This document shows, one piece after another, positions 1 through 7,864 of a stretch of DNA of 64,000 nucleotides. The notes below the pieces were generated by a model. It ran no database searches and was not told the DNA's origin. It saw only the letters and a program-made list of their open reading frames with translations. Source of the DNA: Micromonospora sp. Llam0. GTDB taxonomy: Bacteria; Actinomycetota; Actinomycetes; Mycobacteriales; Micromonosporaceae. The first letter of the stretch is position 1. Each line of letters starts with the position of its first letter. The position numbers and the translations under genes are program-made. The DNA is taken from positions 2,728,001 through 2,792,000 of the forward strand of contig NZ_RJJY01000001.1 in assembly GCF_003751085.1 (NCBI RefSeq), in the 5' to 3' direction.

Positions 1-168
1 GATCATCGCGGTCAGCTCCTCATCGCGCCTCGACCGGGCGCTGGCGGGCCGGGCCTTGGCGGCGTAATAGGTCGACGGTGCGATCCCGGCGGGCGTGTCT
101 TCAAGCGCCCGCAGGACCGACTGGACACCGTGTTCGGCCTTCTGCGAGTCGACGAACGCGACCCTCAT
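1..168 (-). pseudogene. IS3 family transposase OrfB, N-terminal part (runs off the window)
   Basis: The minus strand reads [20 protein letters not shown] followed by APSTYYAAKARPASARSRRD, the usual start of an IS3-family OrfB. The ATG at 168 overlaps the OrfA stop as ATGA. Only about 56 codons are inside the window, so the DDE catalytic core is not visible. Whether the rest is intact cannot be told. OrfA just upstream is frameshifted, so the copy is probably dead. Confidence 0.75.
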
Positions 169-483
169 CTCGACGGCCGGTCCAGTTCGGCCGCGAAGAA
201 ACTCGCCGCGGACTTCAGGATCTGGTTCGCCCGCCGCAGCTCACGGACCTCCCGTTCCAACGCGGCGAGGCGTTCCGCGTCGCCGCTGGTGGTGCCCGGC
301 CGGTCGCCGGGCGTCGGTCTCGGCCTTCTTCACCCACCCACGCAACGCCTCGGGGTGCACCCCGAGTTGGTCGGCGATCCGCCGGATCGCGCCGACCGCA
401 CTGGCCGGATCCCGGCGGGCCTCGACCACCAACCGGGTCGCACGCTCACGCAGCTCGTCGGAGTACTTCTTCGGTGCGGGCAT
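165..483 (-). pseudogene. IS3 family transposase OrfA, frameshifted
   Basis: The reading frame from ATG 483 gives MPAPKKYSDELRERATRLVV and the helix-turn-helix segment [20 protein letters not shown], typical of IS3 OrfA, the DNA-binding half of the transposase. Around 307-311 one extra base (a CCC run on the coding strand) throws the frame off. The other frame then continues correctly with the leucine-zipper part [20 protein letters not shown] and [15 protein letters not shown], ending in ATGA over the OrfB start. The IS end lies near 500-535. The defect is an internal indel, separate from the programmed slippage that joins OrfA and OrfB. Confidence 0.75.
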
Positions 484-684
484 CGCTGGTGTTCCTCCCA
501 GGTTTCGATGTCTCCATCAAACCCGGTGCGGGACAGTCTTACGGCACGACGTCCGTGAACGCCTCCCAGACGGCCACCGCTTCCCCGGCATGCTCTGGTC
601 CCCCTTCAGGTTTCCCCTCCAGGTAAGCCGGGCGACCCAAGAACCTCCCTTCGAGTCCATCCCCGCTGCGCGGGGGATACAACG
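484..684. other. Short non-coding stretch with the IS3 end and a GC hairpin
   Basis: It holds the probable outer end of the IS3 element (about 500-535) and a CCCCGCTGCGCGGGG hairpin at 660-674. No convincing gene was found. The stretch separates the IS3 piece from the group II intron tail. Confidence 0.4.
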
Positions 685-770
685 AAGCGCCTCACGGCGC
701 ACACGGAACGTGACAGTCTCCCGTCACTCCGCTCGTACCACCCTGGCCATCATCAGAGGGTTACGGACCC
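685..770 (-). other. Group II intron 3' tail (domain V/VI remnant)
   Basis: On the minus strand the region contains a domain V-like hairpin, GAGCGGAGTGACGGGAGACT with its GTCAC return arm. A short domain VI-like hairpin with a TGAG bulge follows. Positions 709-769 are identical, over 61 bases, to 48006-48066 at the 3' end of the truncated group II intron described below. No reverse transcriptase is attached here; the upstream side is an ISL3 fragment. This is a ribozyme tail stranded by deletion or recombination, and four bases of domain V present in the other copy are missing. Confidence 0.65.
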
Positions 771-1044
771 CACGCCTGGGTGTTCGCGTAGCCAGGCTTC
801 CAGGGTGTCGGCGGTGCGGTCGGGCAGTACGTCGATGCGTTCGTGTGTTTCGGCGTCGATGACGACGGTGGCGTAGCGGTGCCTGCGGCGAAGGGCGAAG
901 TCGTCGACTCCGATCACCCGGGGCGTGCGCCGGGTGGGTAGCGGGATGCGTAGCAGGGTCCGCAGGGCCGTCGACCACATCCTCGATGACCAGCGGGGAA
1001 AGACCCGAGAACATCGTCTGCGCAAGCTTGTTGGCGTCCGTCAC
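753..1044 (-). pseudogene. ISL3 family transposase fragment
   Basis: In one minus-strand frame the segment reads [20 protein letters not shown] then [20 protein letters not shown] and [11 protein letters not shown]. This is the middle of ISL3-family transposases (the DDFA-R-G/H-Y region with the first catalytic Asp). The first ~25 residues lie in a different frame, so there is a frameshift near 975. The fragment stops exactly where the group II intron tail begins, and both ends of the original gene are missing. Confidence 0.65.
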
Positions 1045-1099
1045 GCGGGTGTCAACGAGCCGGACGACTCTCCGTCACCACCGCATGTGAGACAGGGCC

Positions 1100-1655
1100 G
1101 TCAACTTGACACTCCCCTGTGGCGGATGCGTGGTGAGGCTCAGCAGCAGGTCGACCCATTCCGTGATCCGCCCGCAGTCGGAACCGGGCACACCGAGCAA
1201 CTCGCAGATCACGGCGACCGGCAGCCGGCGGGCGAAGCCGGTGACGAGGTCGGCCGGTGGCCCGGGCCGCCAGCAAGTCGTCGAGCAGCGTCCACGTCGC
1301 GACGCAGCGCCGGCCGGAGGTCCTCGATGCGGCGTGGGGTGAACGCCGGCGCGGCCAGGCGGCGCAGTCGGGTGTGCTCAGGGGGGCATGTTGAGCATCG
1401 ATCCCGGTCCGGCGGGATCGGTTGCAGCCGGGGAGCACCAAGTGCAGCAGCGGCGGCTCGGCTGAACCGCTCATCGGTCAGCACGGTCCGGTTCTCAGCG
1501 TGGCCGGTGACCAACCAGGCCTCGTCCCCGGTGGGCAACCTGACCCGGGCGACCGGCTCCTCCTCACGCAGCCGGGCAAACGCGACCGGCGGCTCGCCGG
1601 GGAACGGCGACGGCATCGGGAAGGCCGGCAGGTCGGTGGTGTCGGTGGAGCGCAT
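1100..1655 (-). pseudogene. Cytochrome P450 N-terminal half, degraded
   Basis: From ATG 1655 the frame gives MRSTDTTDLPAFPMPSPFPG and segments such as EEPVARVRLPTGDEAWLVTG and LTDERFSRAA, all typical of the N-terminal half of actinobacterial P450s. Frame changes near 1392 and 1290 are needed to continue through PPEHTRLRRLAAPAFTPRRI and LLDDLLAARATGRP. The I-helix, ExxR and heme-Cys regions are absent. With the O-methyltransferase stub next to it, this may be the residue of a secondary-metabolite cluster. It cannot make an active enzyme. Confidence 0.7.
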
Positions 1656-1814
1656 CCGCTCGGTCCCTCCGTCGGTGGCCGCCTGGAGCCTGCCGGACCT
1701 CGCTCGGCGGCGATCGAGGCCCGGTCGAAGGGGAGGGCTCGACCGCCAGTCGACCCGCACTCCAGGCCGGCCACGCAGCCTGCCTGCAGCAACTCATCGA
1801 GCGGAGGTTCCGAC

Positions 1815-2027
1815 GTGCCCGAATCCCTCGGCACGCAGCCGGTCAGTGCCGAGCCCCTGTGGCGGCTCGGCACGGCGTACTTCAGCCGTAAGGTGACGTT
1901 GACCGCCGCCGAGCTCGGTGTCTTCACCGTCCTCGCCGACGGCCCACTGACCGCCGAGCAGCTACGTCGAAGGTCTGGGCAGGCTCAATCCCGATCATCC
2001 GGCAACCGGCTGCGGAGCCGGGTCTGA
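1815..2027 (+). pseudogene. O-methyltransferase N-terminal stub
   Basis: A GTG at 1815 follows GGAGG by seven bases and starts VPESLGTQPVSAEPLWRLGT then AYFSRKVTLTAAELGVFTVL. This matches the dimerisation domain of SAM-dependent O-methyltransferases of the hydroxyneurosporene/antibiotic type. Homology breaks off near 1975, where the sequence runs into the tail of the convergent glycosyltransferase gene. The SAM-binding domain is missing, so this is a broken gene. Confidence 0.6.
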
Positions 2028-3101
2028 CACGAGCGCGCGGTAGAAGGCGAGGTGCTGCTGAGCCGCCTCGGCCCATGTGTGCCGCGCGGCAAGCTGCCGA
2101 CCCGCGGCCCGCACGGCCGGGTCGTCTTCGGCGAGCACCGCGGCAAGCTCGGTGGCGAAGGTCGGTGCGTCGCTGGCGAAGCGCGCGACCCGGGCGAAGA
2201 CCTCGCGCAGGACCGGCAGGTCACGTACAACCAACGGCACGCCGGCGGCGAGGGCTTCCATCGCCGCCAGGCCGAAGCCCTCCTTGAGGGACGGGAAGGC
2301 GAATGCCCCAGCCGCCGCGACCAGCGCCGGCAGATCATCGTCTGGCACCGCGCCGAGGACGACCGGCTCGACGCCCAATTCGACGGCGTGCGCGTCCCAG
2401 CGTGCCCGGTAGTCGCGGTAGTCGAACAAAGTCTCGCCGCCGGCGATGACCAGTCGCACGTCGGGCATTTCGGTGTGCAGCAGGGCGTACGCGTCGAGCA
2501 GGTCGAGCGATCCCTTGCGCGGCTCGATGCCGCCGACGCTGAGCACGTAGCGGCCCAGCCGGGTCCGCCAGGCGGCGCGCATGGTCGCGTCGGTCGCAGC
2601 GAACCGTTCGTAGGCGACACCGTTCGGGATGACGTCGGCTTTGACGCCCCAGCCGTGGGCGAGTTCCGCGGCGACGGCTGCTGAGACACAGATGTGCGCG
2701 TACGGCCGGACAATCGCCTTTTCGTGGCAGTCGGCCAGCTCCGGGGTGGTGAACTGGTCGATGTGGTGGACGGTACGTACGCACCGGTCGACCGCGTTGG
2801 CGCTGATGCAGTCCTGGGCGTGCACGATGTCGTACGGCGAAGGGTCGAACGCGTCGCGCAGCACCGCGATCGAACGCAGGATCCGCGTGCCGACCGCCTC
2901 GTCCTGTGGGCCGTCTGGAAACGGCACGATCCGCTGGCGTACGGCCGGGTCGAGCGGCCGGTAGAAGCCGGCGTCGCCGCCACGGCCCAGGGTCCACACA
3001 GTCACGTCCTGACCCGCAGCGGCCAGGGCTTCAGCGAGGGCAAGCGTGTGCACCACTCCGCCGCGTGGCTTGGTGGAGTAGCTGAGCAGCGCGATCCTCA
3101 C
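1995..3101 (-). CDS. Glycosyltransferase, MSMEG_0565 family (Nit1C cluster)
   Basis: A 368-residue GT-B enzyme of the GT4 type, last gene of the nitrilase operon. The N-terminal Rossmann half begins MRIALLSYSTKPRGGVVHTL. The C-terminal nucleotide-sugar half has GGIEPRKG near residue 190 and the E-x7-E motif EGFGLAAME at 274-282. The ATG overlaps the stop of the preceding nitrilase-like gene (ATGA), so the two are translationally coupled. The family is defined by its constant presence beside the MSMEG_0566-0572 genes; what it glycosylates is unknown. The 3' end meets the O-methyltransferase stub, so the cluster border is a recombination joint. Confidence 0.85.
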   Translation of the reverse strand: MRIALLSYSTKPRGGVVHTLALAEALAAAGQDVTVWTLGRGGDAGFYRPLDPAVRQRIVPFPDGPQDEAVGTRILRSIAVLRDAFDPSPYDIVHAQDCISANAVDRCVRTVHHIDQFTTPELADCHEKAIVRPYAHICVSAAVAAELAHGWGVKADVIPNGVAYERFAATDATMRAAWRTRLGRYVLSVGGIEPRKGSLDLLDAYALLHTEMPDVRLVIAGGETLFDYRDYRARWDAHAVELGVEPVVLGAVPDDDLPALVAAAGAFAFPSLKEGFGLAAMEALAAGVPLVVRDLPVLREVFARVARFASDAPTFATELAAVLAEDDPAVRAAGRQLAARHTWAEAAQQHLAFYRALVSDPAPQPVAG

Positions 3102-3931
3102 GGGCTGCTCCGGTAGGCGTCGAACCGCAGCTCGCCCAGGTGCCGCAGGACGCGGCGGGCACGCTCGATCTCGGCGGCGACGTCGATGTCAGCGACCGCG
3201 AGGCCGGCCTTGCCGAAGGTCCGGGCGAGAATGCCCCCGCCCGGTCCGACCACTTTGGACTGCCCCAGGAACCGCATCCCGCCCATGGCTCCGGTCTGGT
3301 TGGACGAGGCGAGCACGACCTGGTTCTCTGCGGCGCGGGCCTGGTCGTAAAGGTCGAACAGCCGGGCCTGGCGGTCCTGGGCCATGCGCGGGGCACGGTT
3401 GGTGATGCTGGTCGGCCAGGCGGACAGGCAGGCCAGGATTTCCGCACCGTCGAGGGCGAGGCTGCGGGCTGACTCCGGGAACGTCTTGTCGTAGTCGATG
3501 AGCATGCCGATGCGGCCGACCGGGGTGTCGAAGGCGTCGAAGCTGTCGCCGGGCGTGTAGGCGGCGACTTCACCTGCGGGAAGGTGGACTTTGCGATGCC
3601 GGCCGAGAACGCCGTCCCCGGTGACGCACGCTGCCGCGTTGTACCGGATGTTACCGTCGGCTTCGCAGTACCCGAAGCAGACGGTCAGCTCGGCGGCCAG
3701 CCGGGCGACCTCGAAGATGATCGGGTCGTCGGGCTTGAGCGCGGGCGGCAACGCGTCGGGATCCGGGTGGCGTAGATCGGCGAGGTACCCGCCCAGTGCC
3801 GCGTCAGGCAGGACGAGCAGCCCGCAGCCCTGGCTGCGGGCGTCGTCGATCAGCTTGCCGATCCGGGCGACGTCGAAGTCGAGGTCGCGGCCGAAGTGCG
3901 CGGCTGCGGCCGCGATGCGGACTGTACTCAT
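3098..3931 (-). CDS. Nitrilase-superfamily protein lacking the catalytic Cys and Glu
   Basis: 277 residues, full length for a carbon-nitrogen hydrolase and clearly a paralogue of the next gene upstream. In the Glu-Lys-Cys triad only Lys114 (HRKVHLP) survives. The Glu position is Asp43 (VLPDAALGG) and the Cys position is Asp146 (GMLIDYDKTFP). Both changes read cleanly from the DNA. The fold and the rest of the sequence are well kept and there is no frameshift, so it is probably a structural or regulatory partner (nitrilases form spirals) and not a decaying gene. ATG 3931 overlaps the upstream stop and its stop overlaps the glycosyltransferase start. Confidence 0.85.
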   Translation of the reverse strand: MSTVRIAAAAAHFGRDLDFDVARIGKLIDDARSQGCGLLVLPDAALGGYLADLRHPDPDALPPALKPDDPIIFEVARLAAELTVCFGYCEADGNIRYNAAACVTGDGVLGRHRKVHLPAGEVAAYTPGDSFDAFDTPVGRIGMLIDYDKTFPESARSLALDGAEILACLSAWPTSITNRAPRMAQDRQARLFDLYDQARAAENQVVLASSNQTGAMGGMRFLGQSKVVGPGGGILARTFGKAGLAVADIDVAAEIERARRVLRHLGELRFDAYRSSP

Positions 3932-4779
3932 GCGCTGGCCGCTCCCACGGGGTACGTGTATGTCTCCGGTCGCCGGTCGCGAAGGTGCCCCATCGACCGG
4001 CGTGCTGTCTCCAGCGCGTTGGCCACGTCGAGTTCGGCGATGGCCACACCGGCAGCCACACCGGTTTCGGCGAGGATGTCGCCGCCCGGCTCGACAACCT
4101 TGGCGCTGCCGACGAAGCGTAGCGACCCGAAGGACCCGGCCTGATTGGCAGACAGCCATACCATCTGGTTCTCCAGCGCCCGGGCACGATCGAACAGGTC
4201 GAAGCGCCGCTTCCAGCGGTCCTCGGCCAGGTCGGCTGCCTGGTTGGTCCGTGAGCCCGGCCAGGCCGAGACACAGACACCGATCTGCGCCCCATCCAGG
4301 GCCAGGGCACGCGCGGACTCGGGGAACGCCTTGTCGTAACAGATCATCATGCCGATCCGGCCGACCGGGGTGTCGAAGGCATCGAACCGGTCGCCCGATG
4401 CGTAGCTGGCGTTCTCGTTCAGCGGCTGGTGCACCTTGCGGTGGTTGCCGAGCACACCGTCACCGCTCACGCAGACCACGCTGTTGTACCGCGTGTCGCC
4501 ATCCGCCTCGCAGTACCCCGCGACCACGGTCATCTCACCGGCGAGTAAGATCAGGCGGCGGATCTCCGGGCCGTCCAGAGCCAGGGCTGGCGGGCCGGCG
4601 TCCAGATCGGTGTCGCCGTCGAGGCCGAGCAGGTATCCACCCAGGCACGCCTCGGGCAGGGCCAGCAGCTGAACACCCTGAGCCCGTGCCGCCACGATCA
4701 ACCGCTCGACGGTACGGAAGTCCACGTCAAGGTCGCGGCCGAACTCCTCGGCGACGGCGGCCATACGCAGGACGGTCAT
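3928..4779 (-). CDS. Nitrilase of the Nit1C / sll0784 type
   Basis: 283 residues with the complete nitrilase triad: Glu43 in ALPEACLGGY, Lys116 in HRKVHQP and Cys148 in GMMICYDKAFP. It should hydrolyse a nitrile to the acid and ammonia, or act as an amidase, in the cytoplasm. In Pseudomonas pseudoalcaligenes the equivalent nit1C genes are needed for growth on cyanide, where nitriles form from cyanide and keto compounds; that is family knowledge, not shown here. ATG 4779 overlaps the stop of the upstream fusion gene, and its own stop overlaps the start of the inactive paralogue. Confidence 0.88.
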   Translation of the reverse strand: MTVLRMAAVAEEFGRDLDVDFRTVERLIVAARAQGVQLLALPEACLGGYLLGLDGDTDLDAGPPALALDGPEIRRLILLAGEMTVVAGYCEADGDTRYNSVVCVSGDGVLGNHRKVHQPLNENASYASGDRFDAFDTPVGRIGMMICYDKAFPESARALALDGAQIGVCVSAWPGSRTNQAADLAEDRWKRRFDLFDRARALENQMVWLSANQAGSFGSLRFVGSAKVVEPGGDILAETGVAAGVAIAELDVANALETARRSMGHLRDRRPETYTYPVGAASA

Positions 4780-6221
4780 GCTCTCCCCATTCCGGTCACT
4801 ACACCAGTGACGGCGTGCGTAACTTCTCCGTCGGGCCAACGCAGCCCGATACCTTGACCCTCGGTCAGCTCCCCGCACACCGCGCCCACAGCCGGTCCGG
4901 CCGGCAGCGGTGGCCGCCCCGGCTCGTCGGCGGTCAGCATCGCGTACCCCGGAAAGCAGGTGAGCCAGTCGCCAGCGGTGGCGCTGCTTGGGCGCGGGAC
5001 GGCGGCGACGTCAAGAATGGCCGCACAGCCGCTCGCCTCGGCGAGCATGCCCAGCGTGCCGACGATGCCGGCCATCGACACGTCCTTGGCGGCGGCGGGG
5101 CGCGCGGCGGCCACGGCACGACTCATCGCGCGCAGCTCCGCGGTGGCGCGACCCGTGGTCGAATCCCACTGCCGACCGTGGTACCCGGGCCGCCACGCGC
5201 CGCTGAGATCGGCCGTGAGCCGGACCTGATGCCCGGGCCGGCCTCCGCCACCGGGCACCGGGTGGTGGGTGCGGCCGAAGGCGGTGACCGACAACGCGGC
5301 GGGCACCCCAAGATGTGTGTGGCCGCCGAGGACCGAGACGTCGTATGCACGCGCGGCGCGGCGCAGGCCGGCCAGGACGCGGGCCGCGTGGCTGGCGTCG
5401 CGGGCCGCAAGCGCGTCGAGCAGGCCGAGTGGTTCGGCGCCCATCGCGGCCAGATCGTTGACGTTCACCAGTACCGAGCACCAGCCGGCCCACTCCGGAT
5501 CGCGTTCCACCATCGCAGGCACGATGGCGTCGCACGCCGCGATCAGATCCGTCCCGGGCACCGGTGCCCCGTCGTCGCCGACGAACCCGTTGCCGCCAGG
5601 GGCTATTTCGGCCAGCAGCGGGCCGAGTGTCGCCTTGACCGCCGCCGCGTGCTGGGTCCGCTCGATCGGCCACCGCATCAATGTGTGCTGGCTGCCCGCC
5701 ACGGTCACCGGGCGCACGCGTGTCCAGCCCAGCCGGCGGAACATCGCCTCATTGCGGGACTGCACGGTGGCTTCGAAGCGCAGCGCACCCCGCGCCTCCG
5801 CGTGGGCGCACGCCGCCCGGACCAAGGCCGCTCCGATGCTCTGCGGGCCGCGCGCGGCGCGGGCCACGACCAGCCGCCCACCGGTCCACCAGCCGACGTC
5901 GGGACCGTCATCGACGGGGCCGAGCCGCACCCCGCCGAGTACGAGGCCGGTCGGATCGCGGGCGACCAGGACGATGGTGCGCGGGTCGTCGTCCCGGCCG
6001 TCGAGGTCGTGACCGTCGAACAGACCTTGCTCATCGACGAACACCTCGCGGCGCAGCCGCCGGTATGCGCGTACCGCGGCGGCGTCGCCGGCCGGCTCGA
6101 TGTGGAAGCGCGGCTGGCGGGCCACGGTGCTGCGATCACCGAGCAGTAGCAGGATGTCCTGCGTGGTGACGACGGTTTCGGAGGTTTGCGGGGCGGTGGG
6201 GCCGCCGTCGAGCAGTGTCAT
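4776..6221 (-). CDS. GNAT N-acetyltransferase / AIR synthase-like fusion, MSMEG_0567 family
   Basis: A two-domain protein of 481 residues. Residues ~35-190 are a GNAT domain (RFHIEPAGDAAAVRAYRRLR, then REVFVDEQGLFDG and a C-terminal FEATVQSRNEAMFRRLGWTR). Residues ~195-481 are AIR-synthase/PurM-like (NDLAAMGAEPLGLLDALAAR; RAVAAARPAAAKDVSMAGIV). In cyanobacteria these are two genes (sll0786 and sll0787); the fusion is the known mycobacterial arrangement. AIR-synthase folds bind ATP and activate an amide or formyl group, so an ATP-dependent step on the nitrilase substrate or product is plausible. ATG 6221 sits six bases after the radical SAM stop. Confidence 0.85.
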   Translation of the reverse strand: MTLLDGGPTAPQTSETVVTTQDILLLLGDRSTVARQPRFHIEPAGDAAAVRAYRRLRREVFVDEQGLFDGHDLDGRDDDPRTIVLVARDPTGLVLGGVRLGPVDDGPDVGWWTGGRLVVARAARGPQSIGAALVRAACAHAEARGALRFEATVQSRNEAMFRRLGWTRVRPVTVAGSQHTLMRWPIERTQHAAAVKATLGPLLAEIAPGGNGFVGDDGAPVPGTDLIAACDAIVPAMVERDPEWAGWCSVLVNVNDLAAMGAEPLGLLDALAARDASHAARVLAGLRRAARAYDVSVLGGHTHLGVPAALSVTAFGRTHHPVPGGGGRPGHQVRLTADLSGAWRPGYHGRQWDSTTGRATAELRAMSRAVAAARPAAAKDVSMAGIVGTLGMLAEASGCAAILDVAAVPRPSSATAGDWLTCFPGYAMLTADEPGRPPLPAGPAVGAVCGELTEGQGIGLRWPDGEVTHAVTGVVTGMGRA

Positions 6222-6226
6222 GGTGT

Positions 6227-7309
6227 TCACCCGCCCGCGGTCTGCAGCACGCTGCATGCGCCACAGGCAGCACAACCGGCCCTCTGGTCGGCGCCGGACA
6301 TGCCCGCGGCGCGCAGCTTGGCGGCGACCTGTTCGGTGACGTAGGCCAGCAGGTGCGGGTCGGGGGCGGTGACGCCGTCGTGGGCGGCCAGGGTGCCGCG
6401 CATCGGCCGGAAAGGGACGATGAACGGGTAGACGCCGCGGTCGATCAGCCGTGCGGCGCCGGCGATCAGCTCGTCGGGATTCTCGCCGAGGCCGACCAGC
6501 AGGTACGTGGACACCCCGTTGCGCCCGAAGACCCGTACCGCCTCGTCCCACGCGGCCTCGTAGTCCACCATGGCGACCGTGGACTTGCCCGGCATCCAAC
6601 GGCGGCGTACCCGGTCGTCCATGGACTCGACGTGGATGCCGATAGCGGTGGCCCCGGCCTCGTGCAGTTGCCGGATCCACGCCAGGTCGCCAGGAGGTTC
6701 ACATTGCACCTGGACAGGCAGCCCTGGGACTGCCTCCAGCACCGCCCGCACCGCACGGACGAGATTGCGCGCACCGCGGTCGGCTCCGGTCGTGGTGCCC
6801 GTCGTCATCACCATCTGCTTGACCCCGTCCAGGCGGACCGCCGCCTCGGCGACCTCGGCAAGTTGGGCCGGAGTCTTCGCGCCGACGGTCGCGCCCGAGT
6901 GCAGCGCCTCCTCGATGGTGCAGAACCGACACCGATCCGCCTCGGCGTACCGGACACAGGTCTGCACCACCGTGGTGGCGAGCACGTCTGCGCCGTGCAG
7001 CCGGGCTATCTGCTCGTAGCGCACCCCGTCCGCGGTGGTCAGGTCGTAGAACCGGGGGCGGCGCACCGGGGTCAGGGTCAGACCGGTGTCTTCGTCGCCG
7101 ACCCAGACCTTGCCGTCGCGCACGCTGTACGGGCTTGCGGGATTCGTGGGTAGCGCGGCGTTGGCACCGTCAACAAGGACGTGGTCGTCGCCGCTGGGTC
7201 CCGCACCGTCCGGCCGACGCACGCCAGCGTCCACCTGGACACCTCGCAGGGCCAGCTCGGCGCGGGTCAGGATCCGTACATCCACCGTCGTACGAGTGCC
7301 AACACTCAC
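6227..7309 (-). CDS. Radical SAM protein, MSMEG_0568 family
   Basis: 360 residues, GTG start at 7309 with AGGGG seven bases ahead. The iron-sulfur motif is C-x8-C-x2-C (TCVRYAEADRCRFCTIEE), unlike the usual Cx3Cx2C, which I believe is characteristic of this family. A second cysteine cluster, GCAACGAC, lies at the C-terminus. Glycine-rich SAM-binding and TIM-barrel strands follow (MVMTTGTTTGADRG, IGIHVESMDDRVRRRWMPGK). It is a core Nit1C member thought to act with the AIR-synthase domain on the nitrilase substrate; the reaction is unknown. It lies between the 0572-family gene and the fusion gene with gaps of 10 bases or fewer. Confidence 0.88.
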   Translation of the reverse strand: MSVGTRTTVDVRILTRAELALRGVQVDAGVRRPDGAGPSGDDHVLVDGANAALPTNPASPYSVRDGKVWVGDEDTGLTLTPVRRPRFYDLTTADGVRYEQIARLHGADVLATTVVQTCVRYAEADRCRFCTIEEALHSGATVGAKTPAQLAEVAEAAVRLDGVKQMVMTTGTTTGADRGARNLVRAVRAVLEAVPGLPVQVQCEPPGDLAWIRQLHEAGATAIGIHVESMDDRVRRRWMPGKSTVAMVDYEAAWDEAVRVFGRNGVSTYLLVGLGENPDELIAGAARLIDRGVYPFIVPFRPMRGTLAAHDGVTAPDPHLLAYVTEQVAAKLRAAGMSGADQRAGCAACGACSVLQTAGG

Positions 7310-7319
7310 GGCAAGCCCC

Positions 7320-7835
7320 TTACAACTGGTAGGTGGAATTGATGATGGCGCCCTTGCGGGCGTAGTGGATGATCGCGTCCTGCACGTCGAGCGGGTGGGT
7401 GGGGATGACTCCCTCGATCAGGTCCTCTTCCCGGGCACCGTGCAGCGACAGCCCGAACCGGCAGCAGTAAACCTTGCCGCCCTCGGCGATGAACGTCTTG
7501 AGCTGGTTGTTGATGTTGTGCTCACCGGGGAATGCCGAGGTGCCGGTGGTGGGGAAGCCACGGGTGGCCAGGCAGTTGAGGGATCCGGGCCCGTAGAAGT
7601 AGATCGCGGATTCGAATCCCTTACGTAGCGCACGCGTGGCCTGCAGGACCGCCACGAAACTCACCGACGACTCGTGCGCGATGCCGTGCACCAACGTGAA
7701 GTATGTTTCGCCGTTTTCGGCCCGATAGTCGGGGAACACCTTGGTGCTGCCGTAGATGCTGGAGCCCTCCGGCAGCGACGGGTGCGGGATCTCCACCAGG
7801 CTCTGCTTCTCAAGGTCGGTCAGGTCGACGGTCAT
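7320..7835 (-). CDS. MSMEG_0572/Sll0783 family nitrogen-starvation protein
   Basis: 171 residues with the family signatures PSLPEGSSIYGSTKVFPDYR, GIAHESSVSFVAVLQATRAL and AEGGKVYCCRFGLSLHGARE. No membrane segments or signal peptide. Family members are induced by nitrogen starvation in cyanobacteria (Sll0783) and head the nit1C operon in Pseudomonas, where the gene is called nitB. The biochemical role is unknown; the fold resembles small DsrE-like sulfur or redox proteins, which is only an impression. AGAGGAG precedes ATG 7835. Confidence 0.88.
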   Translation of the reverse strand: MTVDLTDLEKQSLVEIPHPSLPEGSSIYGSTKVFPDYRAENGETYFTLVHGIAHESSVSFVAVLQATRALRKGFESAIYFYGPGSLNCLATRGFPTTGTSAFPGEHNINNQLKTFIAEGGKVYCCRFGLSLHGAREEDLIEGVIPTHPLDVQDAIIHYARKGAIINSTYQL

Positions 7836-7864
7836 TGCGTACTCCTCTTTGGATACATTGGTGT

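Noticed and set aside
655..682. Single sequence resembling a type I-E CRISPR repeat (GTCC-ATCCCCGC-TGCGCGGGG)
   Set aside because: Only one copy, no spacers, no cas genes in the window, and it lies in mobile-element debris. Best read as a GC-rich hairpin.
3591..6149. An 852-codon open frame on the plus strand over the nitrilase genes
   Set aside because: It is the antisense of three well-supported genes, rich in Arg/Pro/His, with no family motifs. A high-GC shadow frame.
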